Notes: generated by a model from the sequence alone, not told the origin. DNA of 64,000 bases from CAZTJA01 sp964613745 (GCA_964613745.1 CAZTJA010000005.1:18244-82243), one strand, 5' to 3'. Positions 7,469 through 16,314 are shown, counted from the stretch's first letter. Program-made: numbers and translations.

Positions 7469-7960
7469 ATGAAAATAGGCGTTCTTTCGGATACTCATCT
7501 GAGTGCACCAAATAGATCCTTGGAATATATTTTTGACGAGTTGTTTGCAGACGCGGATTTGGTCCTGCATGCAGGGGATATTAGTTCAGGACAGGTTTTG
7601 GCGTGGTTGGAAGCCCGCGGGGTTCAGGCAGTGTGCGGCAACATGGATGATTACGCTGTGGCTGACAGTATTCCCCAGACGAGAAGATTGCAGGTGGAAA
7701 AACTGACGATCGGACTAACCCATGGATGGGGTTCGAAAAAAAATCTCGAAGAACGGATCATTGAGAAATTCTCGCCGGAGACACCGGATATAATCGTTTA
7801 CGGACATACTCACGTTCCTTTCTGGGGAAATGTTCAGGGTGTGATGATGTTTAATCCCGGTTCAGCGGCTTTTGTGGGAAACGGCAATTACGGAACTGTA
7901 GGTCTCATCGAAATTGTTAATAACGTCCCCAATGCCGGATTTTTCGAAGTTCGATTGTGA
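7469..7960 (+). CDS. YfcE/MJ0936-type metallophosphoesterase
   Basis: A 163-residue calcineurin-like phosphoesterase. All metal ligands are visible: Asp8 and His10 (LSDTHL), Asp37 (HAGDI), Asn58 (GNMD), His85 (THGWG) and His113/His115 (YGHTHVPF). The family hydrolyses phosphodiesters such as 2',3'-cAMP analogues in vitro; the natural substrate is not known. It is the second gene of the UPF0280 operon, with 18 bases to the HIT gene. Length is normal. Confidence 0.92.
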   Translation: MKIGVLSDTHLSAPNRSLEYIFDELFADADLVLHAGDISSGQVLAWLEARGVQAVCGNMDDYAVADSIPQTRRLQVEKLTIGLTHGWGSKKNLEERIIEKFSPETPDIIVYGHTHVPFWGNVQGVMMFNPGSAAFVGNGNYGTVGLIEIVNNVPNAGFFEVRL

Positions 7961-7978
7961 ATTATCCAAGAGGGTAGT

Positions 7979-8491
7979 ATGAAGACAATGTGGGCCCCCT
8001 GGCGCATTGAGTATATACTTGGTAATGAGAAGGAAGACGGGTGCATATTTTGCACAAAACCATGTTCCGATAGGGACGATGAGAACCTGATTGTTCATCG
8101 GGCTGATGGAGCCTTCACGATGATGAACAAGTTTCCTTACAACAACGGCCATGTTCTCGTTTCTCCTTATAGCCATGTTTCCGATATTTGTCTGCTTAAT
8201 GCTGACGAAAACAGTCTGCTCATGCAGGAAGTGTGTCGCGCCGTTCAAGTGTTACGGCGTGTAATGAGGCCTCAAGGTTTTAATGTGGGCGTTAACCTTG
8301 GTGTTGTTGCCGGAGCGGGTATAGAAGAGCATGTTCACTATCATATTGTACCACGGTGGACGGGAGACACAAACATAATGCCCGTTTTGGCGGATATCCA
8401 TGTAATACCGGAACATTTACAGAGCACCTGCCGCAAACTGCGGGACGGATTTGCTTCTTTATATCCGGAATCGTCGAGAGGTGAAAAATGA
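7979..8491 (+). CDS. HIT-family nucleotide hydrolase/phosphorylase (Ap4A-type)
   Basis: A 170-residue histidine-triad protein. The triad HVHYHIV (118-124) precedes PRW, and the N-terminus MWAPWRIEYI with CIFC (22-25) is typical of the longer bacterial/archaeal HIT proteins related to diadenosine phosphate phosphorylases. It acts on AMP-linked nucleotides; substrate uncertain. Its stop overlaps the next gene by four bases (ATGA), so translation is coupled to the LapA-like protein. Two shorter HINT proteins occur separately at 25101-25932. Confidence 0.9.
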   Translation: MKTMWAPWRIEYILGNEKEDGCIFCTKPCSDRDDENLIVHRADGAFTMMNKFPYNNGHVLVSPYSHVSDICLLNADENSLLMQEVCRAVQVLRRVMRPQGFNVGVNLGVVAGAGIEEHVHYHIVPRWTGDTNIMPVLADIHVIPEHLQSTCRKLRDGFASLYPESSRGEK

Positions 8492-8895
8492 AGCTGGTGA
8501 AAAGGCTGATCGAAGTTGCCTTCGTGATATTTGTAATTACGCTGTTTATGAAAAACTCTGAAATACAATTTGAAGTTCAATATTATGGAATAAGGCCGAT
8601 CAAAGTCGCCTTTTGGGAACTGGTGACATTTTGCGTAGCTCTCGGGGTTATTATTGCGGCGCTCGGAGATTTTATCACTCAGATGAAGTGGATTTCCGAA
8701 CGGCGTCGAATGATAAAGACTGATAAGGAACATAAGGCGGAAGTGGACAAACTGAATTCTACAATTGAATCTTTGCAGAACGAGAACAAGAGGCTAGAAC
8801 AGGAGCTTGATCTTCAGAAAATGGAATTGACTCACAAGAATGCCGAAGCTCCGGTTCAACAACCCGGACCTATTGATAAGGTTGAGAGTACCTAA
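8488..8895 (+). CDS. LapA-like (DUF1049) inner-membrane protein with coiled coil
   Basis: A 135-residue protein with two membrane spans (about 5-24 and 42-63) followed by a strongly charged coiled coil (about 80-115, with heptad-like LNSTIESLQNENKRLEQEL). This is the arrangement of LapA (YciS), which in enterobacteria helps control LPS synthesis. It overlaps the HIT gene by ATGA and ends the operon; a terminator hairpin follows at 8924. The link to LPS here is by family only. Confidence 0.8.
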   Translation: MKLVKRLIEVAFVIFVITLFMKNSEIQFEVQYYGIRPIKVAFWELVTFCVALGVIIAALGDFITQMKWISERRRMIKTDKEHKAEVDKLNSTIESLQNENKRLEQELDLQKMELTHKNAEAPVQQPGPIDKVEST

Positions 8896-8923
8896 ATTCT
8901 ATTTCTACTTGCTCACCCAATTA

Positions 8924-8957
8924 CCCGATTATGAGTTGTTCCTCAATCGGGATTTTT
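8924..8957 (+). terminator. Rho-independent terminator of the UPF0280-lapA operon
   Basis: CCCGATT (8924-8930) pairs with AATCGGG (8945-8951). An inner GAG/CTC extends the stem past a two-base bulge, and ATTTTT follows. It lies 28 bases after the LapA stop. Confidence 0.7.
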
Positions 8958-9001
8958 GTAAAGGAATCTGATTCAGAGTTAGGTCTCTGAGTTTGTCTGC
9001 T

Positions 9002-9943
9002 ATGGAAATTCTCCGGGTTCGTGAAAAAATCTATCACAATTTTCGATCACCTTCCGTTGCTCTTGGGAACTTTGATGGTGTGCATCTCGGGCATCAGGAA
9101 ATCTTGAAACGAACAGTCAAAACCGCTCACAACAAAAACCGCGAAGCGATCGTTTACACCTTCGACCCACACCCCAGATTAGTTTTGGCAAAAGTTCCGG
9201 ATGTTCCCAGGATCACCACTCCTCGGGAACGAATTGAAGTTCTGGAACATTTAGGAATAGACGTTCTGATACTTGCGGAATTCACACAGGATTACGCCCA
9301 ACAAACCCCTGAGGAATTTGTTGAAAATCTTCTCGTTGAAGAACTGGGGGCAAAAAACCTGTTCATAGGCGAGAATTACCGATTCGGGAAGGGAAGATCA
9401 GGAACTCCTCAGACGCTTAAGAAATTAGGGCCGGAACTTGGCTTTTCCGTCCATATAATTCCACCCGTTTTAATTGAAGGCCAAATGGTTTCTTCAAGCA
9501 GAATTCGCGAGCACCTATTGAAAGGGGAGATTAGAAAAGCCAATGCCCTGCTCGGACGCGAATTCACAATAGAAGGCCGGATAATTCATGGACATCACCG
9601 AGGCAAAGGATTAGGGTTCCCCACCGCCAACATCAAACCTGAGGTGAAGTTGCATCCCCCAGAAGGAGTGTACGCAGTTTTTTGCAAAATTGACGACACT
9701 ATTCATCAGGGAGTCATGAACATCGGTTACAACCCGACATTTCGTGATCGACGAGTCTCTTACGAAGTACACATCCTTGATTTTGACGGAAATATATACG
9801 GCAAGACCGCTAAGGTGTACATGGTGGACAAGTTGCGTGATGAAAAAGCCTTTGATTCAGTTGAAGAACTCAAATCCCAAATTCAAGCGGATGTCGAAAA
9901 GGGTCGAACGATATTGTTTGACTCCGAGCCGAGAATGCCTTGA
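9002..9943 (+). CDS. ribF: Bifunctional riboflavin kinase/FAD synthetase
   Basis: A 313-residue RibF that phosphorylates riboflavin to FMN and adenylates FMN to FAD. The N-terminal nucleotidyltransferase domain shows ALGNFDGVHLGH (about 20-31) and SSSRIREHL; the C-terminal kinase domain begins near 185 with GRIIHGHHRGKGLGFPTANI and ends normally. I chose ATG 9002; TTG 8993 in frame is an alternative with an AGG nine bases upstream. It is followed nine bases on by a small ribbon-helix-helix-like gene. Confidence 0.95.
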   Translation: MEILRVREKIYHNFRSPSVALGNFDGVHLGHQEILKRTVKTAHNKNREAIVYTFDPHPRLVLAKVPDVPRITTPRERIEVLEHLGIDVLILAEFTQDYAQQTPEEFVENLLVEELGAKNLFIGENYRFGKGRSGTPQTLKKLGPELGFSVHIIPPVLIEGQMVSSSRIREHLLKGEIRKANALLGREFTIEGRIIHGHHRGKGLGFPTANIKPEVKLHPPEGVYAVFCKIDDTIHQGVMNIGYNPTFRDRRVSYEVHILDFDGNIYGKTAKVYMVDKLRDEKAFDSVEELKSQIQADVEKGRTILFDSEPRMP

Positions 9944-9952
9944 AAGAACATC

Positions 9953-10144
9953 ATGGACAAAGATAACATTTCAGTAAGTCTTCCGGACGATTTGTTGGAC
10001 ATCTTGGATAAATATTCAACCACGTATGGAGAGTCCATAACTTTTCTGGCAATAGCCGCTGTAGAACACTTTACACGAATACCGGAAGAACAGCGTAAGG
10101 CGGTTATCCGGGGGACAGCAATAAGACGTCGCGGGGGAAAGTAA
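9953..10144 (+). CDS. Small ribbon-helix-helix-like protein
   Basis: A 63-residue protein. The start ISVSLPDDLLDILDKY resembles the beta-strand plus helix of CopG/Arc-type DNA-binding proteins, and the end is basic (RRRGGK). It follows ribF by nine bases and ends just before a strong bidirectional terminator, so it is probably translated with ribF. No toxin partner is visible nearby, so an antitoxin role is not supported. DNA binding is inference. Confidence 0.6.
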   Translation: MDKDNISVSLPDDLLDILDKYSTTYGESITFLAIAAVEHFTRIPEEQRKAVIRGTAIRRRGGK

Positions 10145-10191
10145 TCGCTGATACTTGGCTGAAAGAACCTGGAAGATACACACCAAGAACT

Positions 10192-10223
10192 AAAAAACGA
10201 GGGACAAACCCTCGTTTTTTTTT
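10192..10223. terminator. Bidirectional rho-independent terminator
   Basis: CGAGGG (10198-10203), loop ACAAA and CCCTCG (10209-10214), flanked by six A on the left and nine T on the right. It can terminate ribF transcription on plus and folD on minus. Confidence 0.9.
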
Positions 10224-10243
10224 GTTTTGGGCGACTAACTTGA

Positions 10244-11125
10244 CTACTTCAGACCCCATGCCTCTCTGGCAGCGGTGAGTGTATTCTTCATGAGCATTGC
10301 GATCGTCATCGGGCCGACTCCACCGGGTACGGGGGTGATGGCTGCAGCCTTCTCCTTGACTGCATCGAATGCGACATCCCCAACCAGTTTCCAACCTTTC
10401 TCGGTCCCGGGTGCTTCAACTCTGTTGATACCAACGTCAATGACAACGGCTCCATCTCTGACCATATCGCCTTTCAGGAACTCGGGAACCCCGATTGCCG
10501 CTATTATTATGTCGGCCGCAAGACATCTCTCTTTCAAATTCTTGGTCCTGGTGTGGCACATGGTTACGGTAGCGTTCATGTCCCTTTGATCAAGCATGTT
10601 GGATAGCGGACGGCCAACTATATTGCTGCGGCCAAGGATGATGACATCCTGTCCGGCGGTCTGGAATCCACCGCGCTTGATGAGTTCGATAACACCTGCC
10701 GGTGTACAAGGCAGAAATCGTACTTCACCAATACTGATCAAGCCGACATTGAAAGGATGAAAACAATCGACATCTTTCTCCGGGAGAATCGAACGCAGAA
10801 TTTTGGTTTCAGGAATATGTTTGGGAAGCGGAAGCTGACATAAAATCCCGTGAACGCTTTTATCTTTATTATAGCCGTCTATAACTTCAAGCAGTTGTTC
10901 CGTTGTTGCGTCAGCGGGGAGTTTGGTTTCGAGAGATTTAATCCCAATATACTCACAAGCTTTTTTCTTGTTTAACACGTAAACTTTCGATGCAGGATCA
11001 TCTCCCACCAGTATCACCGCTAAACACGGTTCATGTCCTTTTCCCTTAAGTTCCGAGACTTCAACCTTCATCTCATCCTTAAGCTGCTGGGACACTTCAT
11101 TTCCGCTAATTATCTTAGCCGACAT
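10244..11125 (-). CDS. folD: Bifunctional methylene-THF dehydrogenase/methenyl-THF cyclohydrolase
   Basis: A 293-residue FolD that interconverts methylene-, methenyl- and formyl-THF. Visible are VGDDPASKVYVLNKKKACEY with the active-site lysine, the PLPKHI loop, DVDCFHPFN and the Rossmann motif GRSNIVGRPLSNML. The chosen start (MSAKIISG) has GGAGGA six bases upstream; the longer frame adds only four codons. It is the last gene of a minus-strand group with cooC and DUF3786, consistent with the methyl branch of the Wood-Ljungdahl pathway, and ends at the terminator 10192-10223. Confidence 0.96.
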   Translation of the reverse strand: MSAKIISGNEVSQQLKDEMKVEVSELKGKGHEPCLAVILVGDDPASKVYVLNKKKACEYIGIKSLETKLPADATTEQLLEVIDGYNKDKSVHGILCQLPLPKHIPETKILRSILPEKDVDCFHPFNVGLISIGEVRFLPCTPAGVIELIKRGGFQTAGQDVIILGRSNIVGRPLSNMLDQRDMNATVTMCHTRTKNLKERCLAADIIIAAIGVPEFLKGDMVRDGAVVIDVGINRVEAPGTEKGWKLVGDVAFDAVKEKAAAITPVPGGVGPMTIAMLMKNTLTAAREAWGLK

Positions 11126-11264
11126 TCGATCCTCCTTCACATTCTCACTTTTCGGATTCCGTCCGAATCTGAATTAAAATGGCAATCATTTAGACTCAAC
11201 GAAATGTCGAGTCGCTTTGAAACACTTGATGGTAACTAAACCGGACTGAATCTATTCCGGGCGT

Positions 11265-12026
11265 TCAATCCGATTCCAATGCTTTTGCAATTTTTTCAAT
11301 TGACCGGCTGATCTCAGGATCGTCAATATTCGGCGGTCGACTCTCCAGATCCGCCCGAGCTATCTCCTCCGAGAACGGCAAAATGCCGATGAGGGGTATA
11401 TCTTCGAGGTTTTTTTTCAAAAATTCTTCTTCTTCACTGCTCCGGACCTTGCTTCCCACAGCCGCTATTTTTTTCAACCCTATGTCGGCAGTCAACTGTT
11501 TCACCTTGGCTGCGGTTTCGATACTTCTTCTTCCGGGTTCAACCACAATGATCAATCGATCGACCCCCTGTGCCGTTCCACGGCCGAGATGTTCGATTCC
11601 TGCTTCCATGTCCATGATCACTCGATCTTTATCGTAAAGAACCAGATGATTCACGAGGGCTTTCAATAGAACGCTCTCCGGACAGATGCACCCGCCGCCG
11701 CCCTTTTTTACTGTACCCATCACAAGAAGTCTGACGCCGTCCTTCTCTCTGCCAAGCGCCTCGGGTAGATCATCCACCTTGGGATTCATTTTGAAAAAAC
11801 TGCCCACGGTTCCGGCTCGGTGTTCAGTACGCTCGTGGATCAGCTGTTCCATTTTTGCGACTGGAACCAGATCCGATGTGTCTATCCCCAAAGCCGATCC
11901 AAGATTTGCGTCGGGATCTGCATCTACCGCCAGCACCCTGAATCCCTTGCGAGCCCAGAATCGGGCAAGTAAGCTACTCAACGTGGTTTTACCAACACCG
12001 CCTTTTCCAGAAACGGCTACTTTCAT
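11265..12026 (-). CDS. cooC: CooC-type nickel-insertion ATPase (CODH/ACS accessory)
   Basis: A 253-residue MinD/ParA-class ATPase. The Walker A is GKGGVGKTT (7-15), and a CxC pair (Cys113, Cys115, GGCICPE) marks CooC proteins, which bind a metal at the dimer interface and mature the Ni-Fe-S cluster of CO dehydrogenase. VIMDMEAGIEHLGRG is also typical. No CODH subunit lies in the window, so the target is encoded elsewhere. Neighbours DUF3786 and folD support a Wood-Ljungdahl role. Confidence 0.9.
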   Translation of the reverse strand: MKVAVSGKGGVGKTTLSSLLARFWARKGFRVLAVDADPDANLGSALGIDTSDLVPVAKMEQLIHERTEHRAGTVGSFFKMNPKVDDLPEALGREKDGVRLLVMGTVKKGGGGCICPESVLLKALVNHLVLYDKDRVIMDMEAGIEHLGRGTAQGVDRLIIVVEPGRRSIETAAKVKQLTADIGLKKIAAVGSKVRSSEEEEFLKKNLEDIPLIGILPFSEEIARADLESRPPNIDDPEISRSIEKIAKALESD

Positions 12027-12067
12027 TTAGTCCTCTCAGATCTTCAGCTAAAATTGAGTAAACACTT

Positions 12068-12712
12068 TCAACTTCTGCTCGCTTTTACCAATTCCAGTAC
12101 CGCCATTTGACCTGCTACGGCCATGTCTTCAGCGCTGAAGAAAAGCTCCGCAGTTTCATCGAACAAAACGGCGGCTTCCGCGGGAAATTCTTCATCCCCT
12201 TTCCACAATATGCAAGTGATGGGAACAAAGGGAAAATAGCTCAACTCAACTGCGGCATCGCCCATGTCTATCCTTCGCGCCGACAATTTATCCGCTGAGG
12301 CTAAGAAAAGATCGGGATCTTCACCGAATACCGCTTTGAGTACTTCTTTTGTTTTTTTGTTGTATGCCGGTTCGTAGAAGTGGCCTTCCTTAAATTCTCT
12401 GAAATGTTTTACGGTTCCTGTCGGATGGCGTCCGTCAGCATTATTGAGATAATGCAAAGCCAATATGGATAACCATACAGATACTTCTTCGCCGGATGCC
12501 TTAAAGGCAAAAGTTTGAGAGTCAAGATTGAACTGAATTGATTTGTTCAAATGGGGTAAAATGATTGTCTTATCCACGAACTCGGCTCCGGATTTCTGAG
12601 CAACACGTCCTGGATCCTTCCTGGCAAGAATCTCCAGACCTATTTTGAGCGCTTGTTCATATGTGCCGTCATGAGGCAAGTCCGGCTTTGACAAATCAGT
12701 AATGTTTATCAT
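12068..12712 (-). CDS. DUF3786 family protein
   Basis: A 214-residue soluble protein of the DUF3786 type, with the family-like segments GTVKHFREFKEGHFYEP and VPITCILWKGDEEFPAEAAVLFD. The family is found almost only in anaerobes with Wood-Ljungdahl/corrinoid enzymes, and its function is not established. Here it is 41 bases upstream of cooC in the same direction, which supports a role around CODH/ACS or the corrinoid protein. The assignment rests on my recognition of the family pattern; a profile search would settle it. Confidence 0.75.
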   Translation of the reverse strand: MINITDLSKPDLPHDGTYEQALKIGLEILARKDPGRVAQKSGAEFVDKTIILPHLNKSIQFNLDSQTFAFKASGEEVSVWLSILALHYLNNADGRHPTGTVKHFREFKEGHFYEPAYNKKTKEVLKAVFGEDPDLFLASADKLSARRIDMGDAAVELSYFPFVPITCILWKGDEEFPAEAAVLFDETAELFFSAEDMAVAGQMAVLELVKASRS

Positions 12713-12746
12713 TAGAGCGGATCCCAGGTTATCTGTAATGAGTGCA

Positions 12747-12774
12747 CGACTGAAGACCTTAAGGACTTCAGTCG
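12747..12774. terminator. Inverted repeat between serA and the DUF3786 gene
   Basis: CGACTGAAG (12747-12755) pairs with CTTCAGTCG (12766-12774), and the centre holds the palindrome CCTTAAGG. No T-run follows on either strand. It could attenuate read-through from serA or be a protein site. Confidence 0.45.
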
Positions 12775-12788
12775 CAAACGAATAAGTA

Positions 12789-14369
12789 TCAGATGGTTAA
12801 ACGTCTAATAGATTCAACGCTGTCTAACTGTTGCAAAGCTTCCATTGCATCATCGGTGGCTTTGGTATCGGTGTTGAGAAACAGTAGAGCCTCGCCGCCC
12901 TGGGCTTGACGGGCAAATTGAAAATGGGAAATATTTATTCCTCTTTCTCCCAATGTTGCGCCGACTTTGCCGATTACTCCGGGTTTATCGACTCCATGAA
13001 TAAGGATTAAGTCTCCGGAAAGGTCGAATTCACCTCGGAATGCCTGGTAACGCACCATGCGTGGTTCCAATCTCCCGAACAAGGTTCCTTCGACAAGGTG
13101 TTCGCGTCTTTCAGTAATAACTTTGTAGCGAAGTAATGAAAGAAAATCCTCGCTCCTGCTGACCTTGGTTTCCGATACGGTTATTCCTCTCTCTTGCGCT
13201 ACAAGGGGGGCATTAACCTGGTTTACATCATCCTGCATAATTGGAGTCAAAAGGCCGGTGAGAAATGACGTGGTGAGGGGCTTAACTTCCAATTCCGCTA
13301 TTTCTCCCGAATACTGTGCCTCGACGCTTTTTATTCCGGTTTCAATCATTTGCCCCATAAACAACCCGAGCCTTTGAGAAAGATCCAGGTAAGGCTTCAG
13401 TCTCTCTAATGCTTCGCCTGCAACGGCTGGAGCATTCACGGCATTTCTTATAGTTCCTGTGGTGAGATATTCTTTAATTTGGCCGGCTACGGCTATTGCA
13501 ACATTGTCCTGAGCTTCTTTGGTAGAGGCCCCTAGATGCGGAGTGCAGATTACCTTTGGATTCCCCACAAGGCGAGAGACACCCGGGGGTTCAACATTGA
13601 ACACATCTAGGGCAGCTCCGGCAACCTTGCCCGATTCAAGCGCATCAGCCAGGTCTTCTTCGTTAACGACCGGCCCTCTTGAGCAATTGACGATCCTTAC
13701 TCCGTCTTTCATTTTAGCGATATTTTTCTGGTTTATGAGGGCTCGTGTTTCGTCGGTAAGGGGCACATGAAGGGTGATGAAATCGGCTTCCTTGAAGATC
13801 TCATCCAAAGTCCCCAGTTTGATGCCCATTTGCTTCGCTTGTTCTTCGGAGAGAAATGGATCATAGGCAATGATTTTCATTCCCAGGCCAATTGCCCTGT
13901 CGGACACTACGGAACCTATTTTACCGAGACCGATCACTCCAAGCGTTTTATTAAAAATTTCAGTTCCCTGGAATTTCTTCTTTTCCCATTTAGCCTCTTT
14001 CATCGAGGCGTCCGCTTGAGGAATATTACGTGCTAAAGCCATCATCATAGACAGGGTATGCTCTGCAGTGGTAACGGTGTTACCCCCGGGTGTATTCATC
14101 ACCACGATGCCTCGTTTGGAGGCTGAACGTATATCTACGTTGTCGAGTCCGGTACCAGCCCGACCAATAACTTTCATATTGTCGGCCACTGCTATAACGT
14201 CGGCAGTAACCTTCGTAGCTCCTCTGACGACCAAACCGTGATATTGGCCTATTACGGTCTTGAGTTCCTCAGGACTCATACCGACTTTTACGTCAACTTC
14301 AATTCCTTCGGTTTCGCGGAGAATTTTGACACCTAATTCGGACAGGTTATCCGAGACGAGGACTTTCAC
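12789..14369 (-). CDS. serA: D-3-phosphoglycerate dehydrogenase, long ACT-domain form
   Basis: A 526-residue SerA making phosphohydroxypyruvate, the first step of serine synthesis. Order: substrate domain, NAD-binding Rossmann motif GVIGLGKIGS (about 145-154), catalytic region with the H of TPHLGAST, an intervening ASB domain, and a C-terminal ACT domain (LILIHGVDKPGVIGKVG). This is the type 1, serine-feedback-capable architecture. The start is GTG, with GGAGG eight bases upstream; a nearby ATG is out of frame. Serine also feeds the C1-THF pool used by FolD downstream. Confidence 0.97.
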   Translation of the reverse strand: MKVLVSDNLSELGVKILRETEGIEVDVKVGMSPEELKTVIGQYHGLVVRGATKVTADVIAVADNMKVIGRAGTGLDNVDIRSASKRGIVVMNTPGGNTVTTAEHTLSMMMALARNIPQADASMKEAKWEKKKFQGTEIFNKTLGVIGLGKIGSVVSDRAIGLGMKIIAYDPFLSEEQAKQMGIKLGTLDEIFKEADFITLHVPLTDETRALINQKNIAKMKDGVRIVNCSRGPVVNEEDLADALESGKVAGAALDVFNVEPPGVSRLVGNPKVICTPHLGASTKEAQDNVAIAVAGQIKEYLTTGTIRNAVNAPAVAGEALERLKPYLDLSQRLGLFMGQMIETGIKSVEAQYSGEIAELEVKPLTTSFLTGLLTPIMQDDVNQVNAPLVAQERGITVSETKVSRSEDFLSLLRYKVITERREHLVEGTLFGRLEPRMVRYQAFRGEFDLSGDLILIHGVDKPGVIGKVGATLGERGINISHFQFARQAQGGEALLFLNTDTKATDDAMEALQQLDSVESIRRLTI

Positions 14370-14633
14370 AGCCCATTCCTCCTTTACATTTAGTGAACAC
14401 TACCGGCAACACTGGAAATTGTGTACTTGTAGGTCTTGCACTTTAAACCAATGCCAAACAACCGGAACGATACGGATCCACGAATCTGCGAAATTCGTGA
14501 TCTGAATGACCGGTGGTAAGAAGTGATTTTTTCAATTGGATTCAGGTCGAGATTATACTTCAGGATCTCGCATTCTTATCAAGAAAACCCCAGAGTGTCA
14601 AGAATTTGCAGCGGCGCACGACCGATGAACGAT

Positions 14634-15107
14634 TTAGGTCAGCCAGATGATTATGAGAATAATTGCAGGAAAGAACAGAACGGGTAAGGGGGGTGCTCCA
14701 ACAAAAGGTTCTTTTATAAGGCTGAAAACTCTCCAACCAGCCCAACTGTTTTTCTCATTCTTGATGTGTTTGGGTACCTGAAAAGAATCAAGAGCCTTGT
14801 CATCCAAAAGCACCGGGGAAAGCACACCTACCACTCGATTATCCTCTTTCATCGGTGTAATATTTTCCGATTTCTTTTGGAGACTTGAAATCGAAGCCAT
14901 TCTCAGTTCCTGCTCGGGAGTCAACAAAATTTCAGCCGGCGGGATATCTTCCTCGTATCGGAGAGACGGCTTCTTGGTCTCGGATTCCGACGTTTCAACT
15001 CTCACCGGAGGGTCTATGAAACCAGTGTCTTTATCTCTTGGGGCGCTTAAAGACAAAGAACGAGGCTTCTTCATAAACTTGGTGTAATCAACTTTCTTCT
15101 TTGACAT
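14634..15107 (-). CDS. Hypothetical tail-anchored protein, partner of the HTH-ParA
   Basis: A 157-residue protein I cannot assign. The N-terminus is basic (MSKKKVDYTKFMKK) and polar, probably disordered; the last 17-20 residues (PVLFFPAIILIIIWLT) form a single membrane span ending at the stop, i.e. a tail anchor. Its start overlaps the end of the ParA gene by 20 bases, so translation is likely coupled. A basic N-terminus on the partner of a ParA ATPase often stimulates ATP hydrolysis, which would make this a membrane-bound cargo or anchor. That reading is inference. Confidence 0.72.
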   Translation of the reverse strand: MSKKKVDYTKFMKKPRSLSLSAPRDKDTGFIDPPVRVETSESETKKPSLRYEEDIPPAEILLTPEQELRMASISSLQKKSENITPMKEDNRVVGVLSPVLLDDKALDSFQVPKHIKNEKNSWAGWRVFSLIKEPFVGAPPLPVLFFPAIILIIIWLT

Positions 15108-16110
15108 CTTGCGCGAAGGTTCCTCTCTTGATTGTTTCGAGCAATTCTAAAGACAATGCTTCCAGATCCCGACTTCCTTTGCTTGTTGCGGATAAGGAGA
15201 ATATCGATTGCCTGAGAGCGTTGGATTTATCAAAATTAACATCTTGGCGGATCACTGTTTTTGTTAAGTAGTTGCCATAGTGGTCTCTTAAACCTTCGAG
15301 TATTTGACGACTTACTGAATAGCTGCCGTTATAGTGATTCGGGACTATGGAAACCAGAGGAATTGTGTATCTATAAATTTTCTGAATGTCGGTAATCGAT
15401 TCAAACAAATATTCGAGACCGTAGAATGAGTTCCCGTCCAATTTTACGGGAGCTACTAGATAGTCGCAGCCCAAGAGAATATTGAGATTCGTCAATTCAT
15501 ATGAGGGAGGAGAATCAACTATGACGAGATCATATTGATCATCTTTCTTGATTTCCTCAAGCACTTTTCGAAACCTATACTCCCGCTCAGGTTGCTGGAA
15601 AAGCATCGAATTCAATGAGCACATGGACAAATTTCCCGGCACTAAATGCAGGGTAGACGATACATGAGTGCGCACCTCCGAAAGCGGTAAAGTGATTCTC
15701 TTATGGTCAGGAACCAGCAATTGTAATAATGTGTGTTGAAACTGGGAGGGATCGCACCCTAGAGATGTAGTCATGTGGCCTTGCGGGTCCGCGTCTATCC
15801 CCAAAATTCTGTAGCCTTGTTCCGCCAGCTTCCATGCCAGGTTAGACGAAATGGTGCTCTTCCCGACGCCGCCCTTCATATTAAATACCGCCACAACCAA
15901 AGGCCGTTTGGGCAAGATAGGGCGTAGACGTGTATGCTCCCGGATGCTTTCAATGGCCTTAAATGTCAGAAACCGATTTCCGAGAGAATCTCTAGGGCAC
16001 TGCGGTATACTGCCTTCCGATTCGAGCAAAAGTAAGCGCTCTTTGGTGATGCCTAAGATTCGAGCCGCCTCTGAAGGTCGATATCGCTTTGCTTCCACTG
16101 CTCGTTCCAT
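15088..16110 (-). CDS. ParA/Soj-family ATPase with N-terminal MerR-like HTH
   Basis: A 340-residue protein. Residues 8-60 are a MerR-type helix-turn-helix (RPSEAARILGITKERLLLLE...GNRFLTFKAIESI). From about 70 it is a ParA ATPase with deviant Walker A KGGVGKST (80-87), IDADPQGHMTTSLG and DSPPSYELTN. No parB or parS-like repeat is adjacent, so it is not a standard chromosome partition locus. Its only partner is the overlapping tail-anchored protein, which suggests positioning of a membrane-linked cargo rather than DNA segregation. Plasmid-type ParA origin is possible, but no plasmid genes are near. Confidence 0.88.
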   Translation of the reverse strand: MERAVEAKRYRPSEAARILGITKERLLLLESEGSIPQCPRDSLGNRFLTFKAIESIREHTRLRPILPKRPLVVAVFNMKGGVGKSTISSNLAWKLAEQGYRILGIDADPQGHMTTSLGCDPSQFQHTLLQLLVPDHKRITLPLSEVRTHVSSTLHLVPGNLSMCSLNSMLFQQPEREYRFRKVLEEIKKDDQYDLVIVDSPPSYELTNLNILLGCDYLVAPVKLDGNSFYGLEYLFESITDIQKIYRYTIPLVSIVPNHYNGSYSVSRQILEGLRDHYGNYLTKTVIRQDVNFDKSNALRQSIFSLSATSKGSRDLEALSLELLETIKRGTFAQDVKEES

Positions 16111-16314
16111 TCACAAAATACGGGATTCTGAACTAGGCCTTGTATTTTAAGCAGATGGTAATGTCAAGTAGTTTGAGATCATAAACGAATGGAGAGAAGA
16201 GTTACTCTTAAAGCCCTTCTTTGAACTCTGCTGATTCAAAATAAATTGCATCTTGCATGTTGCTGAATTGTGGTAATACTCTGTCCAATACCAAAGAAGA
16301 AATAGGAGGCTGCA

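Noticed and set aside
14560..14745. 61-codon frame on minus between serA and the tail-anchored gene
   Set aside because: It overlaps the better-supported 14634-15107 gene in another frame; no ribosome site.
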